From contig NC_092235.1 in NCBI RefSeq assembly GCF_036320965.1, positions 9,962,651-10,026,650 of the forward strand: DNA of 64,000 bases. Reading direction: 5' to 3'. Below, piece by piece: positions 1 to 9,600 of the stretch; positions within the stretch are counted from its first letter, which is position 1; every line of letters starts with the position of its first letter. The notes beneath the pieces are model-generated. The model was not told the DNA's origin. It was given only the letters and a program-made list of their open reading frames with translations, and ran no database searches. A program made the position numbers and the translations under genes. This DNA is from Panulirus ornatus (taxonomy: Eukaryota > Arthropoda > Malacostraca > Decapoda > Palinuridae).

Positions 1-924
1 ACATATCGAATGCATCCACTCTATCACACTTTCTTCTACATACTTCAACATTTCAGCTGTAATCCTATCCACTTCAAGTGTCTTTCCTACCTTCAACCTC
101 ATTTTTGCCCTTTTTACCTCCTTTCTTGCAATAGGCACCTGCACTTGTACCCTTTTCCTTCCATCCTCCATCCTATACATGAAACAACTGCTGTCTCACC
201 TTCTCCAACATTCATCAGGTCTAAGTATTCTTCTCATCTTCCTCTTACTTCCTCCTTTAGATTTAGCTAGTCCCTTTCCTTAATTCTCACATTTACATAT
301 GCACTCTTAAATCCACCTTTCCATTTTCATCTTCCAGTACAATTTCTTACCTTCCCTAAACTTTTCATACAACTTTCTTCCAAAATTTTCATTTACTCTT
401 TCTTTGGTTTCTTTAAACACTTTCTTAACATTCTGCTTAAACATCTTACATTCTTACATCCTCCTCTGCTGAACATCTACTGGTACATTCCTTTCTACCA
501 ATTTATCATATGCCTCTTTCTTCTCTTCTACAGCATTTTTAATCTCATCCATCCACCATGTATTTCCCCTTTTATTCTTTTTTTCAAACCTGTTTCCAAC
601 TACTAATTCTGCAACTTCTAACAGTCCTTCTCTAAACATTTTACAGACCTCACTCACACAACTGAATTCCCACATTAACTGCACTATCATCTAGACTTCC
701 TCTCACCACTTCTTTCATGCTCCTCCATGCACTGTTTCTGATTCATCTATTTGCTTGCTACCAATTTCATCCCTCCATTATTCCTTACAATTTCTCCCTG
801 ATCCTCATCTCTACAAGAATTGCAAAATGGTCAGAATATCCAAAGAATCCTCTCACAACTCTAGCACCCAGCACACAACTTTTCATCCACTACCACACAG
901 TCAGTTAAACTCTTTTGTTCTTCT
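1..924 (-). mobile_element. Old RTE-like LINE relic (family B): endonuclease end, linker, start of RT
   Basis: Read on the minus strand from about 900 down to 1, degenerate frames give an endonuclease C-terminus (RGFFGYSDHFAILVEM, the SDH motif of AP endonucleases), then a linker with NTWWMDEIKNAVEEKKEAY (open from 690 to 454), then the start of a reverse transcriptase (TAEMLKYVEESVIEW near position 20). That order is typical of single-ORF RTE-like LINEs. The sequence differs clearly from the dominant family A of this window, so I treat it as a second family. Several stops and frameshifts are present, so it is a dead copy. It runs off the left edge; the rest of the RT would lie before position 1. 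Confidence 0.6.
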
Positions 925-1092
925 CTTTCTTCATTTCTCATCATGGTCCAGTCTCTTAATGAGAATACACTTATTACCACACCTCTCTCTTACATTCTCA
1001 TTTTTTACACAATCAACTTACCTCACAACACATACTGTTCTCAGGCATTTCATTTTCAATATGTCCACCCTCTTCCTTTCTTTTGTGTTCAA
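925..1092 (-). mobile_element. Family A LINE remnant, RT C-terminal region
   Basis: On the minus strand a degenerate frame gives RVDILKMKCLRTVCVVR followed by VKNENVRERCGNK. This aligns with the conserved family A C-terminal block RVDVLEMRCLRTICGVRWF and VREMCGNKK. Only about 165 bp survive and there are in-frame stops. It abuts the endonuclease end of the family B relic, so one element was probably inserted into or truncated against the other. Confidence 0.55.
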
Positions 1093-1530
1093 GACGTAAA
1101 ACTCATATCTATATGAAATATTGTTAGGAATACCATATCTTCAAACACTGCCATTACCCCATCTTTATCTTAACAGACATTGACCTCTCCTTCCATGTGT
1201 TTCTTAACACTTTTACTCATTTGGATCTATCAATCTTTACCTAAGCTAACTGCATGGGCATCACAGACCTCAACAGCAAGGAATAGCTGGCCTAAGTAGG
1301 TTATTTGTCTTTCTGATCTTTCCCATTATGTTTATCATTATCTGAAGAATTTATTGTTTATGAGTCAGGTCAAGACCTACTAAAGAGAACAGTAAAAAAA
1401 AATGCTTTAGTAATAATATTCATAACATCATAAACTCACATTAGAAAGCATAAGTTACTCTTGTTTTCATGCTGGCTCACTCCATTTCTCCCACCCTCAT
1501 TTTCCATTATTTTTGCAAATATCTGAATGA
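1093..1530. other. Stretch without a recognisable gene
   Basis: AT-rich sequence with only short chance reading frames. I see no domain, no copy of the repeats found elsewhere in the window, and no convincing splice sites. Confidence 0.4.
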
Positions 1531-1860
1531 TCATTAGTTCATAAATTTGCTTAAGCCAAATGAAGAAACCTGTGCAGAAAAAATAATAAAAACTTTCAAT
1601 GTGACTTTCTGAGTACAAGTGCAATATCTATGTTCGCACAGCAGCAGTCAGCAGGATTCAGAGGCTCCTGAGTAAGCTCCACCTACCAATGTGTTGATTA
1701 CTGTTAGTTCATGAGTTAACTAAAAGCCTACTTGAGAAACCTGTACAGGAAAAAATATATAAATACTGACAGTTTCCATTAAATTTCACAAGTATAAGCG
1801 GAATATTTATGCTCATGTAGAATCAGCTGTGGAAAACTGAGGCTCCTCTATAGCAAATTT
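1531..1860 (+). repeat. Diverged tandem duplication, period about 170 bp
   Basis: The segment from about 1,531 to 1,680 is repeated in diverged form at about 1,701-1,860. Shared landmarks in the same order are GTTCATxAxTT, GAAACCTGTxCAG, ATAAAxACT, ACAAGT, ATxTATG and GAGGCTCCT. Function is unknown; it may be part of an unrecognised dispersed repeat. Confidence 0.5.
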
Positions 1861-1924
1861 GGTGTCATGATATTTACATTTCGTTTTGACAATTTTTTTC
1901 TTTTGTGTCACCACAGTGGCTTCC

Positions 1925-2015
1925 AACATGATGTAAAAATATATCATGATGCCACAGTGCCATCCATTATGAAGTAAAAATTTATCACAATGCCACAAGG
2001 GCATCCAATATGTAT
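1925..2015 (+). repeat. Short imperfect tandem repeat, two units of about 45 bp
   Basis: Two adjacent units both read as ATGAxGTAAAAATxTATCA, then ATGCCACA, then GCATCC or GCCATCC. The copies differ by several substitutions. Confidence 0.5.
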
Positions 2016-2282
2016 GAAATTGTTAATGTACTCTGGATCTTAGCCAGCCACCTCCTCCACCTTAACACTGAATTCTACTCCCTGAGTTATATCTCCTATT
2101 GCTGCGGGGTGTCAAAAGCAATCCACTTCCTCCAGTCCTCCCCCATTCAACATACATTCACAAACCATCCTATCTCATCTCCCTGCTGCATCTTATCCTA
2201 CTAGCTTTCATCCAAATCTTATCTCAAATTTTTCTTTTCACATGCTGTCCTACACTCTCAACAGTTTGTGAGATTTCTCTTT

Positions 2283-2880
2283 GAAGTCTGCCACCAGTGC
2301 CATGTCACTGCAAGCATTAACTGATTCACCTATGATGCCACCACCCCCCTAATAACAAAGATTCATTCCACGTTCTAAGACACTTACATTCACCTCCCTC
2401 ACCAATGTCTATAAACAGATTCAACAGCCCACAGTAACATCCAACATCCTAGATGCAGACCTACTTTAACTGGGAAACATTGATCCTCCCCCTTTTCTAC
2501 TTATTCATAGGAATGCCTTAAAAAACTTTCCATTTTATCTATTGATACCTCTGACATCTGTTCCCAAATGGAACTCCCTCAATGAGGTGGCCATGGTAAG
2601 AGAGTAACCATAACTAGTAAACTCCAGTGGCACTTAGCCTTAGTGTCCTTAACAGGCTACTGACAGGGCAACTCTACTACAGTATTTGCAGAAGCTCCTA
2701 CATAATGTTCCTACTGACTACTACTTCCTAATGCTCCTGCCTAATGTTTCTACCTACTACTTCTACCTAATGTTTCAACCTAATGCTCCTGCCTAAATTA
2801 CCCTAGATATTCCTAGCACCTTCCACAAAACCTCTCTATTAACCCTATCATAAACTTTCTCCAGAATCATAACACATATA
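2283..2880 (-). mobile_element. Highly eroded family A LINE RT fragment, split by a later repeat
   Basis: Minus-strand similarity to family A is visible at 2,283-2,500 (the regions around the FADD motif and around MSPWLFNLFMDG) and again at about 2,815-2,880 (the region encoding LEKAYDRVDRDALWK). The second piece lies where the same LINE would continue, and the dispersed repeat at 2,551-2,810 sits between the two. Divergence is far greater than among the other copies, so this is an old insertion. Confidence 0.5.
2551..2810 (-). repeat. Dispersed repeat X, inverted copy
   Basis: The reverse complement matches 9,362-9,600 in order: runs of AGGAGCATTAGGCAG-like words, then GTAGAGTTGCCCT, CAGTAGCCTGTTAAGG, CCATGGCCAC and GAGGGAGTTCC. 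A partial third copy lies at about 5,290-5,375. I do not recognise the family; no coding capacity is visible. Confidence 0.55.
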
Positions 2881-3046
2881 AAGTATGTACACCTTCTGAA
2901 AAGGCTTTATGCAAGAGTCAGTCATACCCAAGACAGCACTTACAATGTTATAGCATGCAATGACTGGTCATAGCGAACTTCCTTGTTGCAACCCATCCAT
3001 TGATAAGTCCCGAGAATTAAATTTCTGAATATAAATTATCATGCTA

Positions 3047-3431
3047 AGTCCATCTGGGCCTTGACAAGTGACTATTGTGCACTATCCTTTGAACTAATAG
3101 ACTGACATTGATAGCTTCAAAATGAAAATTTCCATGGATTTGTTTTCATTTTTCTAAAATTTTTGGGAACTAAGGTTTTATCAGAATTAAATCATCAACA
3201 CATCTTGACCTGAGTAGTGATGCATTTTTCTTTTACGTGGTTAAAAAGAATAAAAAATTTCCAATGATCCCATCTGAAATTGAAAGCATCTTTTTGCCCT
3301 CAAAAACAGAACTAGAACAGGGAACCCATGCACTAGGAATTTTTGACTGGATACTACTGCAACCAGCAAGCAGGTAGTAGCTGGTAAGCAGCCAATAACC
3401 AGGGAGGTATAATACCAGTACTACCTGCCTG
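3047..3431 (+). repeat. Left copy of a 385-bp direct repeat flanking a LINE
   Basis: The segment starting AAGTCCATCTGG and ending CCTGCCTG is repeated at 4,656-5,038 with roughly 5 percent divergence by eye. The family A fragment at 3,432-4,648 sits exactly between the two copies. This could be an exceptionally long target-site duplication, or an older tandem duplication into which the LINE inserted. Confidence 0.8.
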
Positions 3432-4648
3432 ATGATACAGCGCTGGTGGCTGATTCGAGTGAGAAACTGTAGAAGCTGGTGAATGAGTTTGGTAAAGTGC
3501 GTGAAAGAAGAAAGCTGAGAGTAAATGTGAATAAGAGCAAGGTTATTAGGTACAGTAGGGTTGAGGGACAAGTCAAATGGGAGGAAAGTTTGAATGAAGA
3601 AAAACTAGAGGAAGTGAAGTGCTTTAGATATCTGGGAGTGGATTTGGCAGCAGATGGAACCATGGAAGCTGAAGTGAGTCATAGGGTGGGGGATGGGGCA
3701 AAAGTTCTGGGAGCATTGAAAAATGTGTGGAAGGCAAGAAAAGCAAAAATGGGGATGTTTGAAGGAATAGTGGTTCCGACAATGTTATATAGTTGTGAAG
3801 CTTGGGCTATACATAGAGTTGTGCAGAGGAGGGTGGATGCACTGGAAATGAGATGTTTGAGGACAATATGTGGCGTAAAGTGGTTTGACAGAGTGAGAAA
3901 TGGAAGGGTAAGAGAGATGTGTGGTAATACAAAAAAGTGTGGTTGAGAAAGCAGAAGAGGGTGTTATGAAATGGTTTAGTCACATGGAGAGAATGAGTGA
4001 GGAAAGATTGACCAAGAGGATATATGTGTCAGAGGTGGAGGGAAAGAGGAGAAAAGAGAGACCAAATTGGAGGTGGAAAGATGGAGTGAAAAAGATTTTG
4101 AATGTCCGGGGCCTGAACATGCAGGAGGGTGAAAGGCGTGCAAGGAATAGAGTGAATTGGAACGATGTGGTATACCGGGGTCGACATGCTGTCAATGGAT
4201 TGAACCAGGGCATGTGAAGTGTCTGTGGTAAACCATGGAAAGTTTTGTGGGGCCTAGATGTGGAAAGGGAGCTGTGGTTTCGGTGCATTATACATGACAG
4301 CTAGAGACTGGGTGTGAATGAATGTGGCTTTTGTTGTCTTTTCCTAGCGCTACCTTGCGCATATGCTGGGGGAGGGGGTTTTCATTTCATGTGTGGCAGG
4401 GTGGTGACGGGAATGAATAAGGGCAGACAGCATGAATTATGTACATGTGTGTATAAGTATATATCTGTGTGTGTGTATATATATATGTATATGTAGAGAT
4501 GTATAGGTATGTATATGTGCGTGTGTGGACGTGTATGTATATACACGTGTATGTGGGTGAGTTGGGCCATTCTTTTGTCTGTTTCCTTGCTCTACCCCGC
4601 TAATGCGGGAGACAATGACAAAGTATAATAAAATAAGTATAATAATAA
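3432..4648 (+). mobile_element. 5'-truncated family A LINE (RT C-terminus and 3' UTR)
   Basis: The copy starts inside the RT catalytic motif (ATGATACAGCGCTGGTGG encodes the end of FADDTALVA) and runs to the 3' tail GACAATGACAAAGTATAATAAAATAAG. Frames at 3,479-3,946 and 3,921-4,217 encode the thumb-side block (NVNKSKVIRYSRVEGQ, FRYLGVDLAADGTMEAEV, LRTICGV) and the C-terminal block (LTKRIYVSEVEGKRRKERP, NWRWKDGVKKIL). A frameshift separates them, near codons for MCGNTKK. The 3' UTR (4,218-4,648) holds the alternating TATG/TGTG block common to the family. Extreme 5' truncation is usual for non-LTR elements. Confidence 0.9.
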
Positions 4649-4655
4649 ATATCAT

Positions 4656-5038
4656 AAGTCCATCTGGCCTTGACAAGTGACTACTGTGCACTATCCTTTG
4701 AACTAATAGACTAACAATGATAGCTTCAAAACGAAAATTTCCATGGATTCTTTTATTTTTCTAAAATTTTTGGGAACTAAGGTTTTATCAGAATTAAATC
4801 ATCAACATATACTGACCTGAGTAGTGATGTACTTTTCTTTTACGTGGTTAAAAAGAATAAAAAATTTCCAATGATCCCATCTGAAATTAAAAGCATCTTT
4901 TTGCCCTCAAAAACAGACCTAGAACAAGAAACCCATGCACTAGAAATTTTTGACTGGATACTACTGCAACCAGCAAGCAGGTAGTAGCTGGTAAGCAGCC
5001 AATAACCAGGGAGGTATAATACCAGTACTGCCTGCCTG
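4656..5038 (+). repeat. Right copy of the 385-bp direct repeat
   Basis: Same sequence and orientation as 3,047-3,431. Its left end follows directly on the A/T-rich LINE tail. Its right end (CCTGCCTG) is followed by sequence absent from the left copy, where the LINE begins instead. Confidence 0.8.
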
Positions 5039-5099
5039 GGTATCGGGAGGATTAGTGACCCCTGCCTACGTAGTGAGCCAGTTCTTCAGTGGTTGTCAA

Positions 5100-5375
5100 G
5101 TTGCACTCCTCTGACCCAGATAACTGTCTTTTCTTTCTGCCTTACCAAAATTTAGACCACTGGTATTCTGTCCACAAACATGAAATCTCTCCTTGTCATA
5201 TGTGACACTTGACAACACTTAATTCACACAGCTCATTCTTCATAACTCTAGGTTTTCCTGTAGTGAGCACTATGCACAGCCTTGCCTTCTGGCAAAATGG
5301 TAGGAGCAATAGATAGAAGGAGCAAGTAGGAACATTTAGGCAGGATCATTAGGTAGAGTCGCCCTGAGACCATCA
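5100..5375 (+). repeat. Partial copy of dispersed repeat X
   Basis: From about 5,290 the words AGGAGCAATAGATAG, AGGAGCAAGTAGG, ACATTTAGGCAGGA and GTAGAGTCGCCCT correspond in order to the copy at 9,362. The stretch from 5,100 to 5,290 shows weaker similarity to 9,185-9,360. The copy breaks off after GTCGCCCT, just upstream of the R2-superclade relic. Confidence 0.4.
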
Positions 5376-5412
5376 CTCCTCTTATCAAGCGTTAGCTGCG
5401 TAACCTGAGTGA

Positions 5413-5877
5413 TTGCAACTTAAAGCCCTAGCTCCAATGATTGGCTATCTAGCACAAGTCACTCAACAGATGAGAGTTGGAAGTTGTCCAGCTCCATTTG
5501 CTGTTAAAGTAAGGCAGCTATTAAAGGGAGGTCTTAGGACTGAAGCACACCGGCAGCATCCATCTCCTGACTGTAGTCCTTTTCTTCCAACAGGTGGTAG
5601 TACTGTGCGAACCTTTTCGGAAAGTCCACCCACGTCACGGGTTTTTGTTCCATGGCACCCGTTATACTCAAACAAATTCCTTGGGAATAGCATACCAGCC
5701 AGTGTTGGTATGTCGGTTGCCAACAAAAGACAAGGGGGAGCGCCTGATGACTATTCTCCCACTTGCCCACATTGTGGATCACTTTCGCCAGCTTTCGGGG
5801 CTGTAGGGTCCATGAAAGGCAGGTACATCCATGCTCATTCCATCAAGAGAGGTAGCAACTTGACGTGTCTTGTCTAA
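5413..5877 (+). pseudogene. R2-like N-terminal region with zinc-finger-like motif
   Basis: An open frame of 154 codons ends with a stop just before the Myb motif. Near its C-terminus TCPHCGS is followed about 20 residues later by YIHAHS, resembling the CxxC...HxxxxH fingers at the N-terminus of R2 proteins, but the histidine spacing is not canonical. The first methionine is arbitrary; the true start is not identifiable. Known role in R2: the fingers contact target DNA. Confidence 0.5.
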
Positions 5878-6025
5878 GGCAAGATGGTCCGATGAGGAGG
5901 TAGAGCTCCTCGCAAGAGCAGAGGCGAAGATGGCAGCTGGTCCCTCACTGGTTGCTGGTCTGGGCCTGAACCAACAGTTACAGGTTATTGTTCCTTGCTG
6001 GACGGTCGAAGCAATAAAGGGCCTT
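5876..6025 (+). pseudogene. R2-type Myb DNA-binding motif
   Basis: The frame starting at 5,876 reads KARWSDEEVELLARAEAKM, then about 20 residues later CWTVEAIKGL and a stop. RWSxEEVxLLAxxE and TxEAIKGxR are the signature of the Myb segment that follows the zinc fingers in R2-type proteins and helps bind the target site. The stop just after IKGL looks like a one-base frameshift, because an adjacent frame continues with RRKGLYK, a plausible continuation. Confidence 0.8.
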
Positions 6026-6169
6026 TGAAGGAAGGGTTTGTATAAGTCAACCTTCACCACACCACAAGACCGGTGAAGGCGAGGTGACTGGTAGTGTGTT
6101 GGATGAGAGACAAGTCCCGGCAACTACAGGAAGCAACACGCAGAGCAGCACCTTGGAGGAGGAGGGAAT

Positions 6170-6547
6170 GTGCATGCTAACTCCAGTGGGGGAGGCTCCA
6201 CTATTATAGGAAAGGGGGCTGCCCTCCATGAGGGTGAGCTCACTGCTCCTGGTGTAGATGACCCCACAGTTTTATCTGTCCCTGCCGCTCCATGGGTTCC
6301 CCAATCCCAATCCACCGCTTCCTTCATCACAGAGTCTGTTACTTATCTTGACACACTTGGGCCTGCCCCACAAATCTATCGTGGGAGAAAGGATGTCTTA
6401 AATGTGGCCCAGACATTTGTGCTGAGGGGACAGCCTCTCCAATATCAGGGTAGCCACAGAGTATGCCAGACAACTGGTAAGCTCCTGTGGTTCAACCTCA
6501 GACCACCAAGATCATGGTGTGGGTGGACCAAGACAGCGAACGAATGA
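6170..6547 (+). pseudogene. R2-like region between Myb motif and RT, decayed
   Basis: A frame of about 125 codons lies between the Myb motif and the RT. It has no motif I recognise; its position matches the variable linker that precedes the RT in R2-type proteins. It may be open partly by chance. Confidence 0.35.
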
Positions 6548-6672
6548 TGACAGCGAATGCTGGACTGAGGGGGCTCCTTTGCATGGAAATCATCTCCGCA
6601 GGGAGCAATATCATAAAGTACAGCAGCTTTACTAACAAAATAAGTCGCTAGCCACTAGAAATGCCTTGAAAG

Positions 6673-7113
6673 GTGACTGGGAAGTACCACCAACTACAGT
6701 TGGGCCAGAAACCTTCTACCCCTTTTGGGAAGCTCTTTTCTCTCAACCATCTGAGCTGGACTGACGTCTTAACTGACTTTGACCCAATTAGTGAACCACT
6801 GGCAGAGGTTTTAACTTTGGGCAGGATAGCACACCACCTCAAGGCCATCAAAACATCCGGTCCCGACGGAATACAAACACGACTCTTGAAGTCCATTCCT
6901 CTGCAGGTGTTCTGCAAGATGTTTAATCTGTGGCTAGCCACATCTACACTGCCTGAACCACTCAAGGCAAACAGAATGGTAGTGATACCAAAGGTACTTG
7001 ATGCAACAGAACCCAAGGACTACCGGCCAATCGCCATCTCTTACGCCGTAATCCATCTGTTCCATAAAATCTTAAGCAGCTGCATCTTGAGCCTCATCCA
7101 GATCAATGGAGCT
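6673..7113 (+). pseudogene. R2-like reverse transcriptase, N-terminal motifs
   Basis: The frame includes TSGPDGIQTRLLKSIP, FNLWLATSTLPEPLK, RMVVIPKV and EPKDYRPIAISYAVI. These correspond to R2-type RT motifs 0 to 2 (GPDG, NxWL, IPK, PxDxRPI). The frame ends at a stop at 7,114-7,116, just before the continuation KAFVPLDRCLENLTIVDAI in an adjacent segment. Confidence 0.75.
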
Positions 7114-7119
7114 TAAAAG

Positions 7120-7650
7120 GCATTTGTTCCTCTGGACAGATGCCTCGAGAACCTCACAATCGTGGATGCGATAATCGGTCATGTGCGGGCACATTCCCAC
7201 GGTGTGCACTTGGCATTCCTCGACATGGATAGAGCATTCAATAGTGTTAATCATAGCACCATCGAGTGGGCCATGTCATGGAAGGGCATTCCCGCCCTCG
7301 TCTGGGAATATATCATGTTGACAGACGACCAAGCCTTCACATATATTGAAGGCAGCGGCGGGATGTCAGGGAAAGTATCGATCCCTCAGCATGGAGGTCG
7401 ACGGCAAGCACAAGTCTTGGGCAGCGCTATCAGCTCCATGGATGCTGAGGATGACTATACGTACCTCGGCGTTCTCGTTGGGGCAAGAGGCAGGCACAAG
7501 TCCTATGGCACCCTTCTAGAAGAGGGGCTCCTTAACATCACCAGAGCCCATCTAAAACCTCAGCAGAGGGTTGTGATCCTCATAGACTACCTAGTACTCA
7601 AGCTCATGCATCATCACCTTGTGCTGGGGGAAGTCTATAAGATGCAGTGA
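7120..7650 (+). pseudogene. R2-like RT palm with catalytic core deleted
   Basis: This frame carries DRCLENLTIVDAIIGHVRAH and then HLAFLDMDRAFNSVNHST, the RT motif A region. The first aspartate is kept but the usual AFD is AFN. After VSIPQHGGRR the frame jumps to DAEDDYTYLGVLVGARG and ITRAHLKPQQRVVIL, which lie well downstream in R2 proteins. The stretch that should hold motif B and the YADD/FADD motif C is missing, so the enzyme cannot have been active after this deletion. Confidence 0.8.
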
Positions 7651-7656
7651 GCACAT

Positions 7657-7920
7657 ATGGTGAAAGCTGTGGTTTGCCTCTGGCCCTGTGCATACTTCCC
7701 CTCAGCAGCAGGAGATGGTGGGCTTGGAATACCAGATTTTGTCTCAACCGTTCAGCTGAATAAAAAAGTCAGGTTTGAGAAGCTACTTACCTCATCAGAC
7801 CCAGTGATTCAGGTGGCGATCCAGGAACCTGCAGCCATGAGCAAGCTGCAGCACTGGTCGGGCCCCCCATGCATTGCTGGTCGACAGGAAAATACCAAGC
7901 TCAAACACCATCACGCATGA
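7657..7920 (+). pseudogene. R2-like post-RT domain
   Basis: The frame contains YFPSAAGDGGLGIPDF and SSDPVIQ, matching the conserved DGGLGI block between the RT and the endonuclease in R2-type proteins. It is separated from the RT by a stop at 7,648-7,650. Confidence 0.7.
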
Positions 7921-8394
7921 AGGGCCAATCTGATCAGTACTGTTGACAGACAGGTGTAAGACTCATGCACACTTGCCATTAATTTTTCATTAATGATTTA
8001 TCATTTTACTGTGAGTTACATATGGTTAGATGCATCACACAGAATGTTCCCATGGGTTCACTGTTCTCATGGACTACTGGTAATCAGCATGTATGAACAC
8101 ATAATTGCTGATCTGTTATTTGAACACGTTGCTGAATGGGTGTTGACGGACTCCCACATAACCCCTGTCAGTGTTACCTGAGGGGACGCACTGACCAGCC
8201 TCATCACACCATTCACAAGAGTGTGTCATAGTATGCCATAAGACTATAGCTCAGAGTACTACAGATGTATGTACACATTTTTTCTAATAAGTCTACAAAG
8301 GCCACACAATCTTCATTGAGTACCACAAACGAAGAAGACCCAATCTCCTACCTATCAACTCAACCTTACAAAAGGTCTCAATCCATCTGCTACC

Positions 8395-8741
8395 ATGCCT
8401 CAGGTTAACAAGTGGGTTAACAATGGGAACCGTTTCCTAACCGGTGGTGATTATGTGAAAGCCGTCCAAGTGAGGATTGGTGCTTTATCTACCCCCACCA
8501 GGGCTGCCAGAAGTCAGCCCAAGAACAACTGCCTCTGTGACACATGTCAGCCCAGCATGTGGGGTCCTTTAGGAAGCTGGACATAGTGGCTTCTAAAGGG
8601 ACAGAGGTATGTATTATTGATGCACAAGTCTCTGGAGTTCACTTCAAGCTTTCGGCAGCACATCAAAATAAGTGCAGCTATCATGGCACCCTGGAAGTCC
8701 TTCAGGGTGTACAGGATCTCATCAGGAAAGGCATCATGTGA
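8395..8741 (+). pseudogene. R2-type restriction-like endonuclease domain, frameshifted
   Basis: The first frame (8,395-8,586) gives GNRFLTGGDYVKAVQVRIGA then CLCDTCQ, the block just upstream of and including the first two cysteines of the CCHC motif. An overlapping frame (8,544-8,741) continues with RKLDIVASKGTEVCIIDAQV, the PD...DAQ catalytic region of the PD-(D/E)XK-like nuclease, here with LD instead of PD. The His/Cys half of the CCHC motif and the RHD segment are missing at the frame change, suggesting a small deletion. Confidence 0.75.
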
Positions 8742-8760
8742 GTAACATCCGCCACTGTTA

Positions 8761-9184
8761 ATGACATGGTGCATGGTGTCAGGAGAGTGCAAGTGGTCTC
8801 AGAGGGTTAGGGCTTACCTACTGGGACCTTGAGGTGTGCTCCATCAAAACCCTAACCTGAACCCACTGCCTTCACAGGGTTTGGTCCAAGAGCACAGTTT
8901 AACAGTCTGTCACCTGCCTTGTCCATCTGGCGTCAGCCCTCGGGCTGAAGGTGTTTCCCCCTTGTGCTCTCGTGGTAGGCAGGACTTGGTCATCCCCCCA
9001 AAGCTACCACGGCAGGTACCAATTTCCGAAGGTTGTTTGATTTGGCGAGAAGTGGACATCTCGGCAGGGCAAGTCTGCCACTCCCATTCGTCAGGTCGCA
9101 CTGGAAGGTGAGTGGTGCTGGGAGGTGTTCTGCATGAGGTAGGGTAAGGTATATCCGAACCATCTTCTTAACTACCACCTCTCC
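8761..9184 (+). other. GC-rich stretch after the R2-like endonuclease, possible 3' UTR
   Basis: No domain is visible in any frame. Base composition resembles the R2-superclade relic more than the AT-rich surroundings, so it may be that element's 3' UTR. This is inference only. Confidence 0.3.
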
Positions 9185-9600
9185 ACATACTTTGACCTTA
9201 GCTACCAGCATTCTGATCTACTGTCTTCCCTTTAGTGTGTCCATACACATCTTCCTTCAATATTACAACATTCACTAACCAAACTTTGTGTCTTACCCCC
9301 TGTTTACCTTGCACAGTAGTTAGCTTTTCCTGCACCACTTATCACTAATTGGGAATCCATGATTAAAAGAGTAGCAGCAGGCAGGAGCATTAGGCAGAAG
9401 CATTAGGCAGTAGTAGGTAGGGACATTAAGCAAGAGTCTCAGCAAGCACTGTACTAGAGTTGCCCTCTGCCAGTAGCCTGTTAAGGGTGAGGCACAAAAG
9501 GCTAATAAGCAGCATTTGAGTTTACGAGTTATAGAGACCCTGCTGCCATGGCCACTCCCTTTGAGGGAGTTCCAGATGGGAGCAGATGCAACCAAATATA
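9185..9600 (+). repeat. Dispersed repeat X, best copy
   Basis: This copy contains the A/G-rich run of AGGAGCATTAGGCAG-like words (from 9,388), GTACTAGAGTTGCCCTCTG, CAGTAGCCTGTTAAGGG, CTGCCATGGCCACTCCC and TGAGGGAGTTCCAGATGGG. The inverted relative is at 2,551-2,810. The left boundary is uncertain because similarity to 5,100-5,290 is weak. No coding sequence is seen. Confidence 0.5.

Larger units (their letters stand above)
5413..8760 (+). mobile_element. Decayed R2-superclade non-LTR retrotransposon with restriction-like endonuclease
   Basis: Four hallmarks occur in the order expected for R2-type LINEs: a CPHC zinc-finger-like motif (about 5,760), a Myb motif (5,876-6,025), an RT (6,673-7,920) and a C-terminal restriction-like endonuclease (8,395-8,741). 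Intact R2-type elements encode one ORF of about 1,000-1,200 codons; here it is split into at least six frames, and the RT lacks its catalytic core. GC content is visibly higher than in the neighbours. No 28S rDNA target sequence is seen at either end, so site specificity cannot be inferred. The 3' limit is uncertain; it may run on towards 9,150. Clade assignment within the superclade (R2, R8, NeSL, HERO) is open. Confidence 0.8.

Noticed and set aside
5463..6123. Minus-strand frames across the R2-like element
   Set aside because: Antisense to the zinc-finger and Myb region that has clear plus-strand motifs; GC-rich DNA keeps such frames open by chance.
5413..8760. 28S or 18S rDNA flanks around the R2-like relic
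   Set aside because: I looked for rRNA sequence on both sides and saw none, so site-specific insertion in rDNA is not supported here.
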